This document shows, piece after piece, positions 46,558-57,898 of a DNA stretch of 64,000 bases. The position numbers were made by a program, and so were the translations under genes. A model generated the notes under the pieces. It had not been told where the DNA came from. It made no database searches and saw only the letters and a list, made by a program, of their open reading frames with translations. The DNA is taken from NCBI GenBank assembly GCA_025617375.2, contig JAMYGW020000008.1, positions 620,001 through 684,000 of the forward strand, read 5' to 3'. This stretch comes from Acarospora socialis. Taxonomy: Eukaryota > Ascomycota > Lecanoromycetes > Acarosporales > Acarosporaceae. Each line of letters begins with the position of its first letter. The stretch's first letter is position 1.

Positions 46558-49500
46558 CTTTGAATACTTTTACAATATAATGAGTACAATGTCTAACACA
46601 CAAAAGAACATCTTAACCTTGTTTCTGAAACAGATTCAGACAAACTTATCTTTATCATTTACTCTGAATAGAATGATGACACAATCAGTGATGTCAGTTC
46701 AGGTAATACAGCTATTTATGAGTGCATTAAAGATTCAGATACTTGATATCTTTGATAAAAAATGAAAGAAGTTGTGAGTTCTTGTGACTAAGCTCAATCT
46801 GTACATTGAATTTAATTAACTGAAGTTTTAAATCAATTAAGAAAAGACACTGTTTGTGATGATCTACCTTGTGAATGCAGTCTTTGATTGGGTTAATTTC
46901 AAGCTGCATGAATTTTTAGAAAAGAGATATGAAGAATGCAACACAGACATGAAGTTTATGTTCAATGACTACATACAGTTCAAGAAAAAACTAAGAAAAG
47001 TCTTCAGAGTGATCAACAAAGAGAGAGCAGCAGAGAAATGAGTTTACATCTTGTGACAGAGTAAATCAGCAGCAGTATACATCACAGAGTTTCAGCAATT
47101 AGCAGCACTTATTAGATAAAATAACAAAGCACTCATTTATCAGTACTATTGTGAGTTGAGAAAATTCATTAAAGACAAAATAGTCTGAGCAAAACAATCA
47201 GACAATCTTCAGAGAATGATTAATCTGAGTATTAACATTGATAGTTGTCAGTGAGAACAACAGATGAAACAAAAAGAATATTGAATATCATTTATGATAG
47301 AAAATCAAGAAGAAAGCTTCTGATTGTGAGTGAAGTAATATATTTTATTGATAAGATATAGAGAAACAAACTTTATAAATTTTAATATGATTGAGAAGTG
47401 TCATCAGAAGTCATGAAAGACTAAATAAATGAAGTATGAATGTCAGCAGAAGTGGTTCACTAAGTCTTAGATAACACTGTGAAATGAAATGTGAATGTGT
47501 TATAACTGCAGAAAATCTAAACATCTTGTCTGAGAATGCAACAGATCTTGAATAAAAAGAAAAAATGTTGTAGTGACAGTCAAGAAGAATACATGCATAG
47601 TGCACAACACTCTCAGCTGAACAGTCTGTTACAATGATATGTGCAGAGTACATATAAGCACAAAAGATAAAGCTGAATGATACTCTCAGAGATCACACAA
47701 AGATGTGAGAAACAGATACAATATGATGAGTTGATCAATCTACAAAAAAGAATTAGCTATTCTTATCAAGAAAAGAGTTCTTGATGCTGAGAAAAGAGAC
47801 AATATTCTTAAAGATGACATTAAAAAGACTGATGATCATGAATTTCAGATTGACAAATCTTGAATATTTTTCAATAGCAATACACTCACAGAAGAAAGCT
47901 CAAACAATATTGAGACAGAATTTTCAAGAAAGTATTAAGCAAAGATTAAAAAAGATCTAAGTACTCAGAGAGAGACAGCATCAGACTGCAACACAATGCA
48001 GAAGAAAAAGCAAAAAACTTAAAATCAGAAAGTAGAGATATGCAAAGAATTTGATGATTTAATAAAAGATATACAAACAGTCACAAGAGAATCAATATCA
48101 GAATCTCTTGTGTGAAAAATCAAGAGTTACAAGATCAAGATATACTTATCTGAAGAATATATCATGCAGAATGAAGACAAATGAATTTTCAGTGAAGAAT
48201 ATATATTATCTGAATTTCTGCAAAGAGTAAAAGTCATTGAGAGTCAGTTGCAGATAAAGTATGATCAGTATGAATTTCAACTACACTCAGAAAGATGCAT
48301 TGAGCAGTACAGTTTAAAGTATGCAAATCTTATGATCAGAAGAAAATCAAGATGATTTCAAGAACTTTGAAGATGAACTGAGTGATTAAGTGAGTCAAAA
48401 AACAAAAAGCTTTCTTGAAGAGACTAGAGAACAAGAAGCTAGTGATGTCTCAAAGACAAGACAATAATCATTGAATATGAATCAAGATCACAATCAATGA
48501 ACATTAAATCAACACATTAATGAATTCTGAAGTGAACAGTAATATTATGAATTAAAAAACAGTCAACATGTTGAAATTAGAGACACAGTGAGTGTGCTGT
48601 TCATTCAACATACAAATGATGAATGAAGTCATCAAAAGAATTGATGAGAAAATCTGTGTAAAAGTCTCAATTCTTGAAAATTCACAAGAGATAACATTTG
48701 ATGTTATGAAATCAATTGAATACAATGCAGTGCTAGAAATGTTCTGATTGTGCAGAAGAAATCTGAAGATTGACTGAGTTATGAAAGAAATATGTGCAAT
48801 TAAAAACACATATAAGATTCTCAAACAATCAGAAATGAACTTACTAAAGCATAAGTCATGAGATTACAAAATACTGCTATTGAATGAAAAGCAGTCTAAG
48901 TGAATGTCTTTATACTCAATGAGTGAGAATCAACTCAAGAAAGTTAGAACTTACCTTAATGAGAATCTTAAGAGAGAATTCATAAAATCATCAAAATCAC
49001 TGACAAAATATTCAATTCTGTTTGTATCAAAAAAGAATGACAAGAAATAACTATGTGTTGATTACAGATAACTCAACAAGATAACTCATCAAGATAGTTA
49101 TTCTTTATCACTGATAGAAGAGTTGCAAGACTGACTAGACAAGACTAAGTGGTTCATGAGCTTAGATCTTAAAAATGTCTACTATCAAGTCAGAATGAAA
49201 GAAGATGAAGAATGAAAAACAGCATTTCAAACAAGATATGAACATTATGAGTATATCATTATGTCATTTGAGCTGAAAAATGCTTCAGTCATCTTTCAGA
49301 GATTGATCAACAATATGTTGAGAGAATATCTCAATAATTTTGTGATCACATATCTCAATAACATTCTGATATATTTAGAAGATCTTGAAGAGCACTGTGA
49401 ACATGTGCAAAAGATATTAGCAAGACTCAATGAGAGAGTTCTGTACATGAAAAGATCAAAGAGCAGATTTGAGATCAAGAAAGTTGAGTTTCTAAACTAT

Positions 49501-51510
49501 GTGATTCAATCTGAACAAATTGAGAAGAATTTAAAGAAAATGAAAGCAGTCAGAAACTGATCAACATCAAAATGAATTAAGAAAGTACAAGTCTTTCTAG
49601 AATTAACAAACTATTATTGAAAGTTTGTATCAAACTATGCATTGTGAAATCACTGACACATTTGACACACAAAAGCAAAAAATAGCATTGAGATCAAGAA
49701 TAGAAGAATGCATTTCACATATTAAAGAGAAGTTTTAGTGAAATGACACATCTGAGAATACTCAATTCAGCATGCAAGAAGATACTGAAAACTGATGCTT
49801 CAGATTTTACAATAAAAATATATTTGTATCAGATTGAGAATGAGCAGCAGAGATTCATAACATATCAATTTAGAAAACTATCAGAACTCAAGAAAAGATA
49901 TGAGATTCACAACAAGAAACTTCTTGCAATAGTAAAAGCACTACAAGATTGAAGATCTTATCTCACAGAAACAAACAAATCAATTTAGATCTATACAGAT
50001 CACAAGAATTTGAGAAACTTTGTAACAACAAAACAACTCAATCAACAACAGATTCATTGAGCAAAGCAGTTGACAGATTATGAATTTTAGATTCATTACA
50101 AGAAGAATAATGAGAATGATGAAGTGAATGTCTTGAGTAAATGATCTGATCATGAAGATGTACAGATGATACATGTTGAAATTTTAAGTGAAGATGACAA
50201 AGAAGTTCTTATGAAGAACTTAGCAGCAATATACAAGATGAAGCAAGCTTTTTTAACAAACAAAAAACTCATTAAGATGTGTCACTACAGCAGAGTCAAT
50301 GAACATCTAGAAATCAAGTGCACTGAGAATCTAGTGCAAAGAAAATGCAACATTAGTGATTTTAGAAATCAAATCACCAAAATAATTGCTGTGTGCAATT
50401 CATGCTGAAGAAACAAGATCAATTAAGATAAACAATATGACAAAGTAATGCAACTAAACACATCAGATGCACCATGAAAGTCAGTTATCATGAACTTTAT
50501 TATGAAGCTATCACTGTCAAAAGATTCAGCATGAAAAGTGAGATTCAACAGTATATTGATGATAGTGAATAGATTAATCAAGTACACAATGTTCATTTCA
50601 TTCAAAGAAACTGCAACAGCATCAGTATTGACATACATCATACTGCAAGAATTAATTAGCAATTACAGACTATCAAAAGAGTTTATTATCAACAGAGACA
50701 AGCTGTTCACAAGCAAATTTTGAAAAATGCTCACAGCAGAACTCAGAATAAAGCACAAGATGTCAATAGCATATCATTCACAGATAGATAGACAAAGTAA
50801 ATGAATGAATCAAACAGTAAAAACATACTTAAGACACTATGTCAACAAGAATCAGAACAACTGAGTATGACTGTTGCTGACAGCACAGTTTGTGTACAAC
50901 AACACAAGAAATGAAATCATGAAAGAGATGTCTTTCTATGTGAACTATGACTACAACTCAAAGATATAACAAGATTTCAAAGAACACAGATCACAGAGTC
51001 AAAAAGTGATTTTGAATATCACTTAGATGAAGAAACTGCATCAAGATCTAATGAAATGAATTGAACAGCAGACAGAACAAATAATAGAGACAAGATTATT
51101 TGAAGAAGAAGAAAAGATATACTTGAGAACAAACAATATAAGAATTAGAGAAAGAAGCAAGAAGTTAAAGAACAAAAGCATTAAATCATTCAAGATTATA
51201 CAGAACATCAAAGAGTTAAGTTATGAACTAGATTTACTCAAGAAAATGAGAATACACTCAGTATTTCATGCATTCATGCTACAGCATTGCAATCAGTTCA
51301 TATCACTTCAAATCACTGAAATGTCTGTCAAACTCAAAGAAGAATATGAAGTCAAGAACATTCTAGAGAAAAGAATGATTAATGAGGAAGTTCACTATCT
51401 CATCAAGTGAAAAGATTATGACATCTCAGAAAATATCTAAAAATTCAAAGAGAATCTCAAGAACTGCACAAGAACACTTCAACATTTTGAAAAAAGAAGT
51501 CAATATTAGT
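46558..51510 (+). pseudogene. Gypsy B gag-pol remnant with chromodomain
   Basis: Broken by many TGA stops. Gag: FDWVNFKLHEFLEKRYEE near 46.9 kb and a CxxCxxxxHxxxxC knuckle at about 47498-47539. Reverse transcriptase: 49261-49560 with YLNNILIYLEDLEEH, where YLDDIL has become YLNNIL (G-to-A). RNase H: near 49.75-49.95 kb (LKTDASDFTIK, GIxxxLxQ region). Integrase core near 50.54-50.72 kb. Integrase C-terminus LSYELDLLKKMRIHSVFHA, then a chromodomain EEYEVKNILEKR...VHYLIK-stop-KDYD near 51.34-51.43 kb, with the aromatic-cage Trp codon now TGA. Chromodomain integrases are known to guide insertion to heterochromatin. Confidence 0.88.
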
Positions 51511-51954
51511 TCAGAAGAATGATGACATGAAGTCAACAAGTTGTGATATTGTTTGAGAATCTTCATTCTCAGTCTCATCATTATCACTATTAAGTTCAGC
51601 AACAAGACAGTCAGCTTTCTGTGAAGCACAGCAGTTTATCTGATTCAGTGTTTTCTGAAGATGTACAACTTTTGAGAAAAGTGCAGCAAGCTCAGTGTGC
51701 TTAACTGTCAGTTTGCTGTTTGCTTTACTTATTTTCTTCTGAAGCAAGAGATGAGTTCTATTGAGAGACTTTCACAACACACTGACACATGAATGATCAT
51801 GATGAGTACACTTATTGCATTTTGATCAAGATTTCATTACAAAACAGTCAATGTTGTGACAGACACAATAGTCACAAGAAAACAAAGTAAGTGCATCACC
51901 AATCTGAATTTTCTTTGCAATTCTTAAATGATTGAAATTTTTAGAAAGCATCAT
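51511..51954 (-). pseudogene. Antisense Cys-rich ORF of Gypsy B
   Basis: 148 codons on the strand opposite to gag-pol, between the chromodomain and the 3' LTR. Starts MMLSKNFNHLRIAKKIQ, then a cysteine cluster (SCDYCVCHNIDC...SKCNKCTHHDHSC), then LQKKISKANSKLTVKHTEL with coiled-coil character, and an acidic tail ELNSDNDETENEDSQTIS ending in FMSSFF. Two in-frame TGA codons fit former Trp. The reading frame, cysteines, tail and end match the ORF of copy A. Not recognised as a standard Gypsy protein. Confidence 0.75.
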
Positions 51955-52029
51955 CACTGATGACAAATAATGTAAATATTCTCACTTATATAAACTCTAG
52001 AGAACTAGCACCTGAGAAGAAAAGAATAG

Positions 52030-52381
52030 TGTTATGATCAAGTCAGAACAGACTTAAAACAGACTGATGCATATACACAGAGAGTGTATATTCAGGGAAT
52101 ATCTAGGCAGTAGTCATGTGACATCTCAACATGCTTGATGATGAGCTTGATGAGCAAGCTCAATGAGTTGCATGAGTGAGCTGCCTCAACAAGCTCAACA
52201 GTGAGACTGATGAGCAGACTCAGTATATAGTCACAGTCATTTTTCTTATGAAAAGAATCATGTTCAACTTAAATAACTATTTAAAAGTTAAAGACCAGAA
52301 CTGTTTCAGACCAGTCATTATATCAATAAGCACAAACTCTTAGTTCTACATACTTGAGAAATCTCAGGTTAGAATGTTACA
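52030..52381 (+). repeat. Gypsy B 3' LTR
   Basis: 352 bp from TGTTATGATCAAGTC to GAATGTTACA, followed by the ATTGC target duplication. Confidence 0.92.
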
Positions 52382-55332
52382 ATTGCATTATTTGTGAATT
52401 CATTAAAGCTATGCTCAAAGACTCTAATCTAAAGTTTTATTTCTAACTGAAAGTTATTTGAACTGCTATTTATTTAAAGAATTGATCTTTTACTCATGCA
52501 CTCAATACAATATTTTATAAAGCATGAATAAACAATGTTTCTGATCTTTTAAGTCTTTGCATTTTCAGTACTATTGCTTGAGCACATATTTTTAAGAAAT
52601 GATGTCAGCAAAAAGTCAAATTTGATGATCACAGTCTCAAATGTCACTATTTAGACATGAATAATAATAGCTCTATCTATTATGTTTGAAACTCAGAATC
52701 AGAATGAGTTCTTATTATTCATAACTGTTTTGTGAAAAAAGATATTAACATTTATAAAAACATGATTAACATAGAGATCTACAGCAAAAAGAAGACATTT
52801 AGTACTGTTAATCTTTCTTTTAATTTCTTATTTTTATTCACATCTTTGTCATTACAATCTTCTTTCTCTTCAGAGAAAGTTTTCAGATCAGTTATACTGC
52901 TGTTGTGATCTTCACTGTTACAGCATTTTTAAAATCTTTGAGACATCAATCTGAATGATTCTCATTCATTGAATACATCTTAATTTAGCATGTTTGACAC
53001 AGAAAATTGAGACTCAACATCATTCATACAATATTTAGTTGTTGAAACTCACTCATTTTTCTCATCAACATCATTTAACATTACAGTTAACTATTCTTCT
53101 CTTCACTTTGAGTTCTTATCTTTGTTCTCTTTATCTTAGAATTCTTAACTTTTTGATTTCTTTGATGACTTTAATGCACACTTTTTGTATGTATATATTG
53201 TGATTTCTTTGAGCAATATTGTTGAATTATCTATCTATAAACAAGCTGTTGAGTTGTCACTATGTAAGAAGTGAAAGCAAGCAATGAAGAACAAAATACA
53301 CTCTTTGAAGAAAAACAACACATAAGAAATGATCTCTGTGCTGTTGAATCAGTATGTTCTTTAAAAATGCTGAGTGTATAAGATTAAGTGTGATGTTTAT
53401 GATCAAGTTAGTTGCTATAAGACTTGCTGAGTAGTCAAGAGCTATAAACAGCAATTTGATGTCAACTATGATTAAATCTTTGCATTTGTTGTTAAGTCAC
53501 AAATCTACAAAGCTTTCTTTGTCTTAATTACTCATTTTGATTTAGAGACTGAGCAAATGAACATGATAACTGCATTTCTTTATGATTTTATCAATCAGAT
53601 TATCTATATAAAGCTTTTTTATGAATATAAGCTTTCTGACATGATTGTCTTGCTTAATAAGATTTTATATGATTTAAAGCAGACATTTCATCTTTAATAT
53701 AAGACTTTACACAATCATCTTATCTCTTTTAATTTCTGTCATCTCAATTCTGATCATAGTGTTTTCTTTTAAATTAATAATAATGTTATCATCACTATCT
53801 ACATCAATGATCTTCTTCTTATAGAAAAGAATAAATCAGTTATTTAAGACATCAAAATATATCTTATTAACATCTTCAAGATATCAGATCTCAGCTCTGT
53901 GTTTTATTATTTAGATATAAAGATTAAGTGTAATTATTCTGAACACACTATTTATCTTATTCAGACAGTTTATATTAATAAAATTCTTAAGACATTTCAA
54001 CAGTTGCAGACAGTTTTTGTTGACATATTTATGAATTTTGATGCAGTACTTATGAAGAAGTTTATTACTCAGACTGACATCATCATTATTCAACACTATT
54101 AAAAAACAATAAAATCACTAATGTACATCATGTTACAGATGCATTCTGACATCATCTTCATTATCTTTACTGTAAGTCAGTTTGATCAGAATTCAAATGT
54201 CTCACATTACAATACTGTCAAGCAAGTCTTCAAATATCTCACTGACACTACAGACTTAAATGTTATTTATAACATCATCAATGCAGATCTCATTGATTAT
54301 ACTGATACTGATTGAAACAAATGTTATAATACTCAGAAGTTCACTGACACTTATTTTTTTCTTTTCTTCAGAGATTTTATTAATTAATGTTCAAAATGTC
54401 AACAGATTGTTATCTTGTTGTTTACTGAGTCTGAATACATGACTGAAACACAAACAACAAAGAAAGTTATATAACTTCATCATTTTCTTACAGAAATTGA
54501 CTTTCTTAATGATGATAATTCTATCATCATTTGTGCTGACAATCATGATATTATGAATTTAGCTTAAAATTTTGAGTTTCACATCTGCATCAAGCACATC
54601 AATATTCAGTATCACTTTGTTCATGAAACTGTCAATTGCAATCTCATCAATCTTAAGTTTGTTTCTACATCTGAACAAGCAGTCAACAGATTTATTAAGT
54701 TTTTACTTATCATTAAGTTCTGTTACTTTCTTAGTCAGTTAGATCTTTTAGTTGTGATGACTTTATAAATTAAATCAATGAAACATCAATTAGTTGCAAT
54801 CTGAATAATTAACTTACTTACTTATGAAGTATGACAGATCATAGTCTACATCATAACAATTAAGTCAATTTCTTGAATTGTTAACTGATTTTTTGATTGT
54901 GCATTCAAGTTCTGATCTTGTCATTGCTTTTTTTGTTGATTAGAACTTATGTTGATAACATTATAAATTGAATTGATAAAACATTCATTAATGATGATCA
55001 GAATAACTGACTTAATAAACTTATGAAGTATGATAGATCATAGTTTACATCACAAGATTGTTAAGTCAGTTCTTTCTAATTATTCACTCTTTTTGTCATG
55101 CATTTGAGTTCTGATCTCATCATCACTTTGTTTTTTGTGTCTTTATTATGTTTTTTTTTTCTTTTGTCTCATTCTCACTTTCTCATCTCACTGTTATCTC
55201 AATCTTTTTCATGATTTTTTCATCATCTTGCTGTCAAGTCTATTTCTTAATAGAATCAGAAAATCTATACTGACTAATGAATGAGTATTTAGATTGTTTA
55301 AAATGTCTAGATTGACTAAATTTAAGAAAAAG
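52382..55332 (+). pseudogene. Copia integrase C-terminus, reverse transcriptase and RNase H remnant
   Basis: Continues the Copia polyprotein after Gypsy B. Integrase end: AIYLKN...THALNTIFYKA and AHIFKK near 52.45-52.6 kb. Reverse transcriptase: near 53.5-54.1 kb, with FYYLDIKIKCNYSEHTIYLIQTVYINKIL, the Copia form of YLGIxI...ILSQ..YI. RNase H side: HSDIIFIIFTVSQF...HYNTVKQVFKYLTDT and LIDYTDTD, the Copia RPDI...WxxxKRVLRYLKGT and GYxDAD motifs. The last ~500 bp before the LTR is non-coding with purine runs. Confidence 0.88.
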
Positions 55333-55506
55333 TGTTGAAATTAGAAGACTCTTTAAAAGTTCAATTCTATTCAGTTTAGTGTTGAAATCTTCTGTGTCAT
55401 GTGATATTGCTTAGTCATCACACACAAAGTTATTCTTTGTGTATTCTAGTTTTCTAGATAATTAAGACATTTAATATTGAGCAATAGAAATGTTTCAATT
55501 TCAACA
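55333..55506 (+). repeat. Copia 3' LTR
   Basis: 174 bp, TG...CA ends, followed by GATGT (55507-55511). Preceded by the purine tract AAGAAAAAG. Confidence 0.92.
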
Positions 55507-55688
55507 GATGTTAAGCTTCTCACTGTTGTTTATATGTAAAATTATATTAATTTTTATCATATAACTAAATTTCAGACATTCTGAAGTTGATATTATGAAG
55601 TTGTTGAATTTTGAATTATTTGTGATTTGTATGGGATTTTGAGGTGGCTCGCTTAGATGGCTGGCTCGAGTAACCGGCTAATACGTTA

Positions 55689-56290
55689 AAGGATAAACCG
55701 AGCCGCGGTTCGAGATTCATGTGGGCTAGGATAAGGTAAGGGGAGGGAAAGGAGATATCACGAAGTGCATCAAAAGTTAAGGTAGTCCGGTGTTACACTT
55801 GGACCTAAATTCATTTACCTACCTAAGTGCTTTGCTGATGGCGGCTACTCTTCCACAACTACTCGCACTTTGTATATCCCTCATGTTGTACGAAATAGAG
55901 AACTAGTCTTCAGAAGTAAGATAGAGCGATAATCTGGCATAAGCCACTTATCACCCACTTAACACCGGAAAATCACAAATCTGTCAGAGTAAGATAATCA
56001 ATTGCTCGACTTTCTATGTCTCTGTAAATGCTATGACTAATCTCTTCCTACTCCATCAGCACATTGATGGGTTAGTTGAGGAAAAGTCAAGAGCTCGTGT
56101 AATGAAGTGAAGTGTGGCGTCGAGCCAAATTGTAGAAGTCAACTATCCCAAGATCCATCATTTGTGCCTCCATCTGTGTCATCTATCTCATCTCTACCGC
56201 CATCGGTCTCTAGAGTACGTTGCGAGCACATCGTATGATAGTCCAACCATATCTCCTATATCCGAAGCGGGTCGGTGACTATAATCGTAG
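55689..56290. other. Intergenic between the island and the Ser-rich protein gene
   Basis: Ordinary base composition resumes directly after the TIR. No gene recognised; contains the 3' UTR of the next gene. Confidence 0.5.
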
Positions 56291-57898
56291 CTAAGCTTTC
56301 GGTGCAGGATACTGCGTGTAAATCAGCTTTCCGCTCAGACAAAGTAGTCTAATTTTCGGGATAGTCATGTATTCAGAGATCAAGAAGGACTTACGCCAGA
56401 GTCCTGATTGCGCGGGCTTCGGTGGTGATAATAGTACTCCGTGGGCACGCTCTTGGTGAGCGTGTACGCATAAGTTTTGGTTGCGAATGTCGTTGGAGAG
56501 CTTGATATAGTACCCGGGCTCGCTGGTGCCGTGCCCGAAGAACTGCTGGAGCTGGAACTGGAGCTAGAGGACGAAGTAGCAGGTGCTGTACCGACCGAGG
56601 AACTGGGACTGGAGCTGGAGCTGGAGCTAGAACTGGAGCTAGAGCTGGAGCTAGAGCTGGAGCTAGAGCTGGAGCTAGAGCTGGAGCTAGAGCTAGAACT
56701 GGAGCTCGAAGTGGAGAACGGACTAGCAGGTGCCGTACCGATTGAGGAACTAGAGCTATATCCAATTGCATAGTTGGAAGTAGAGCTACTAGTAGGAAAC
56801 GGAGCGGCTGGTGCTGTGCTTGAAGAGGTGCTGAAGCTGGAGGAGGAGGATGAACTGGTCGGTGCTGTGCCCTGCGAGGAAGCACGACTGTAACCTTTGC
56901 CGTAATAGTAGCTCGTTACTCCGACTGGTCCCGCAGGTGCTGTACCAGAAGAGCTGCTTGAGCTACTAGACGAGCTCGAGCTAAAAGAGGAAGACTGCGT
57001 TGTAGAGGAACCACTAGACCCCGTGCCTGATTGGGTAGACGAGGAGACGGAGGTCGAGTTCTGGTAAGGAGCAGATGAAGAGGAAACAGAAGATCCGGTA
57101 TCAGTAGGTGCTGTGGCGGAGCTGCTAAAGGTTATGGGACTAGCAGGAGCGCTGGGCGTTGTCGTCGAGTACTTTGAGTTCTGGTGCTTCTTCGAATACC
57201 CATACGATGCGCTCGTTTCAGTAGAGCTAGAGGTTGAGGTAGATTCTGCAGATGATGTCGACGAGGACACGGATGAGGACGTGCTGGATGTTCCAACAGG
57301 TGCAGCAGGTTCGGTGGTCGACGTGGACTTGCTCTTACTCTTGGTTGAGCTCTTAGTGTTGGATTTCGTGGTCGAGGTGCCTCCGGTGCTTATGGGAGCG
57401 GCGACAGGGGAGCTAGAAGAAGTCTCTGATGTAGTCGAGGTTCCCGTGCTGAGACTAATTGAAATTCCAGTAGAGCTGGGCGTGCTGGAGTAGTATGCTC
57501 CGCCGTCGTATGGGTAAGGAGCCTCAGCCGCAGCAGCACGACGAGCACGAATCTGATCCGGACGACGCACTGGGAGATTGTTAGTTATGGGGCTTGAGTC
57601 TCATATGACAGAGCGCTGGGAGACGTGATGTTCAATTGGAACAGCATTGGAAGGGTGACTTGTCGATATTCAGCCACCAATTGATAGTACAGATACAAGA
57701 TAGGGACGCAATATACAACAAGACATTGGAGATCAGCGTATGGTGAGGAAGATCGAGTCAAGAGTATACTGTTAAAAGGCAGTGCTCGATTTCCGCTGTA
57801 AGATACTGAAGCAGGATGTCAAGCAGCTTACCATCCACAGCCTCTGCCGCAGCAACGGTAAGAAGGCCCAACAATGGGAGAAGCTTGGAAATCAGCAT
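56291..57898 (-). CDS. Ser-rich secreted cell-surface protein
   Basis: Three exons: 57898-57832 (MLISKLLPLLGLLTVAAAEA, a signal peptide), 57569-56395 and 56311-56291, giving 420 residues. The 262 bp first intron is long, but its phase (GAT G / TG CGT) and the resulting VRRPDQIRARR fit. A RARR sequence soon after the signal peptide could be a Kex2-type cleavage site. Nearly all the mature protein is Ser/Thr/Ala/Pro, including a pure Ser run of about 40 residues, interspersed with repeated units such as GTAPASP/GTAPTS and Tyr-Gly motifs (YYYGKGYS, YGYSKKH). The last exon adds YPAPKA, so no GPI hydrophobic tail is present. Likely an O-glycosylated wall or mucin-like protein; no enzymatic domain is visible. 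Confidence 0.8.
56600..56712. repeat. (GAGCTN)n coding tandem repeat
   Basis: Tandem GAGCTG/GAGCTA/GAACTG units on the + strand, read as Ser codons on the minus strand inside the Ser-rich gene. Units are in-frame (6 bases), so slippage would change protein length without a frameshift. Confidence 0.9.

Larger units (their letters stand above)
46206..52381 (+). mobile_element. Gypsy chromovirus, copy B (plus orientation)
   Basis: 6176 bp. LTRs of 352 bp each, target duplication ATTGC (46201-46205 and 52382-52386). A purine tract GAGAAGAAAAGAATAG (52014-52029) precedes the 3' LTR. Gag with zinc knuckle, reverse transcriptase, RNase H, integrase and a chromodomain follow in Gypsy order. The same family as copy A but inverted relative to it. 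Confidence 0.92.
37673..55506 (+). mobile_element. Ty1/Copia LTR retrotransposon (mutated, interrupted twice)
   Basis: Flanked by 174 bp LTRs that start TGTTGAAATTA and end TTTCAATTTCAACA, and by the 5 bp target duplication GATGT (37668-37672, 55507-55511). A purine tract AAGAAAAAG sits directly before the right LTR. A candidate primer-binding site (GATTATGAATCTGAC) follows the left LTR. Two Gypsy elements inserted later account for about 12.4 kb, so the original Copia was about 5.4 kb. The domain order gag, protease, integrase, RT, RNase H is that of Copia. Confidence 0.9.
37407..55686. mobile_element. Nested transposon island inside a TIR element
   Basis: The outermost layer is a second copy of the 442 bp TIR element: the left TIR begins ACGTATTAGCC at 37407, the right TIR ends at 55686, and TA flanks both sides (37405-37406, 55687-55688). 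It is split by a 17.8 kb LTR element that entered at GATGT. Removing the insertion and one target copy leaves 441 bp, collinear with 21061-21502 in the opposite orientation. Everything between the TIRs is AT-rich with almost no CpG that I can see, while the flanking unique DNA is ordinary. Confidence 0.9.

Noticed and set aside
37887-55300. Numerous 60-100 codon open frames in the AT-rich block considered as host genes
   Set aside because: All fall inside LTR elements bounded by exact target duplications and align with retroelement domains or their antisense.
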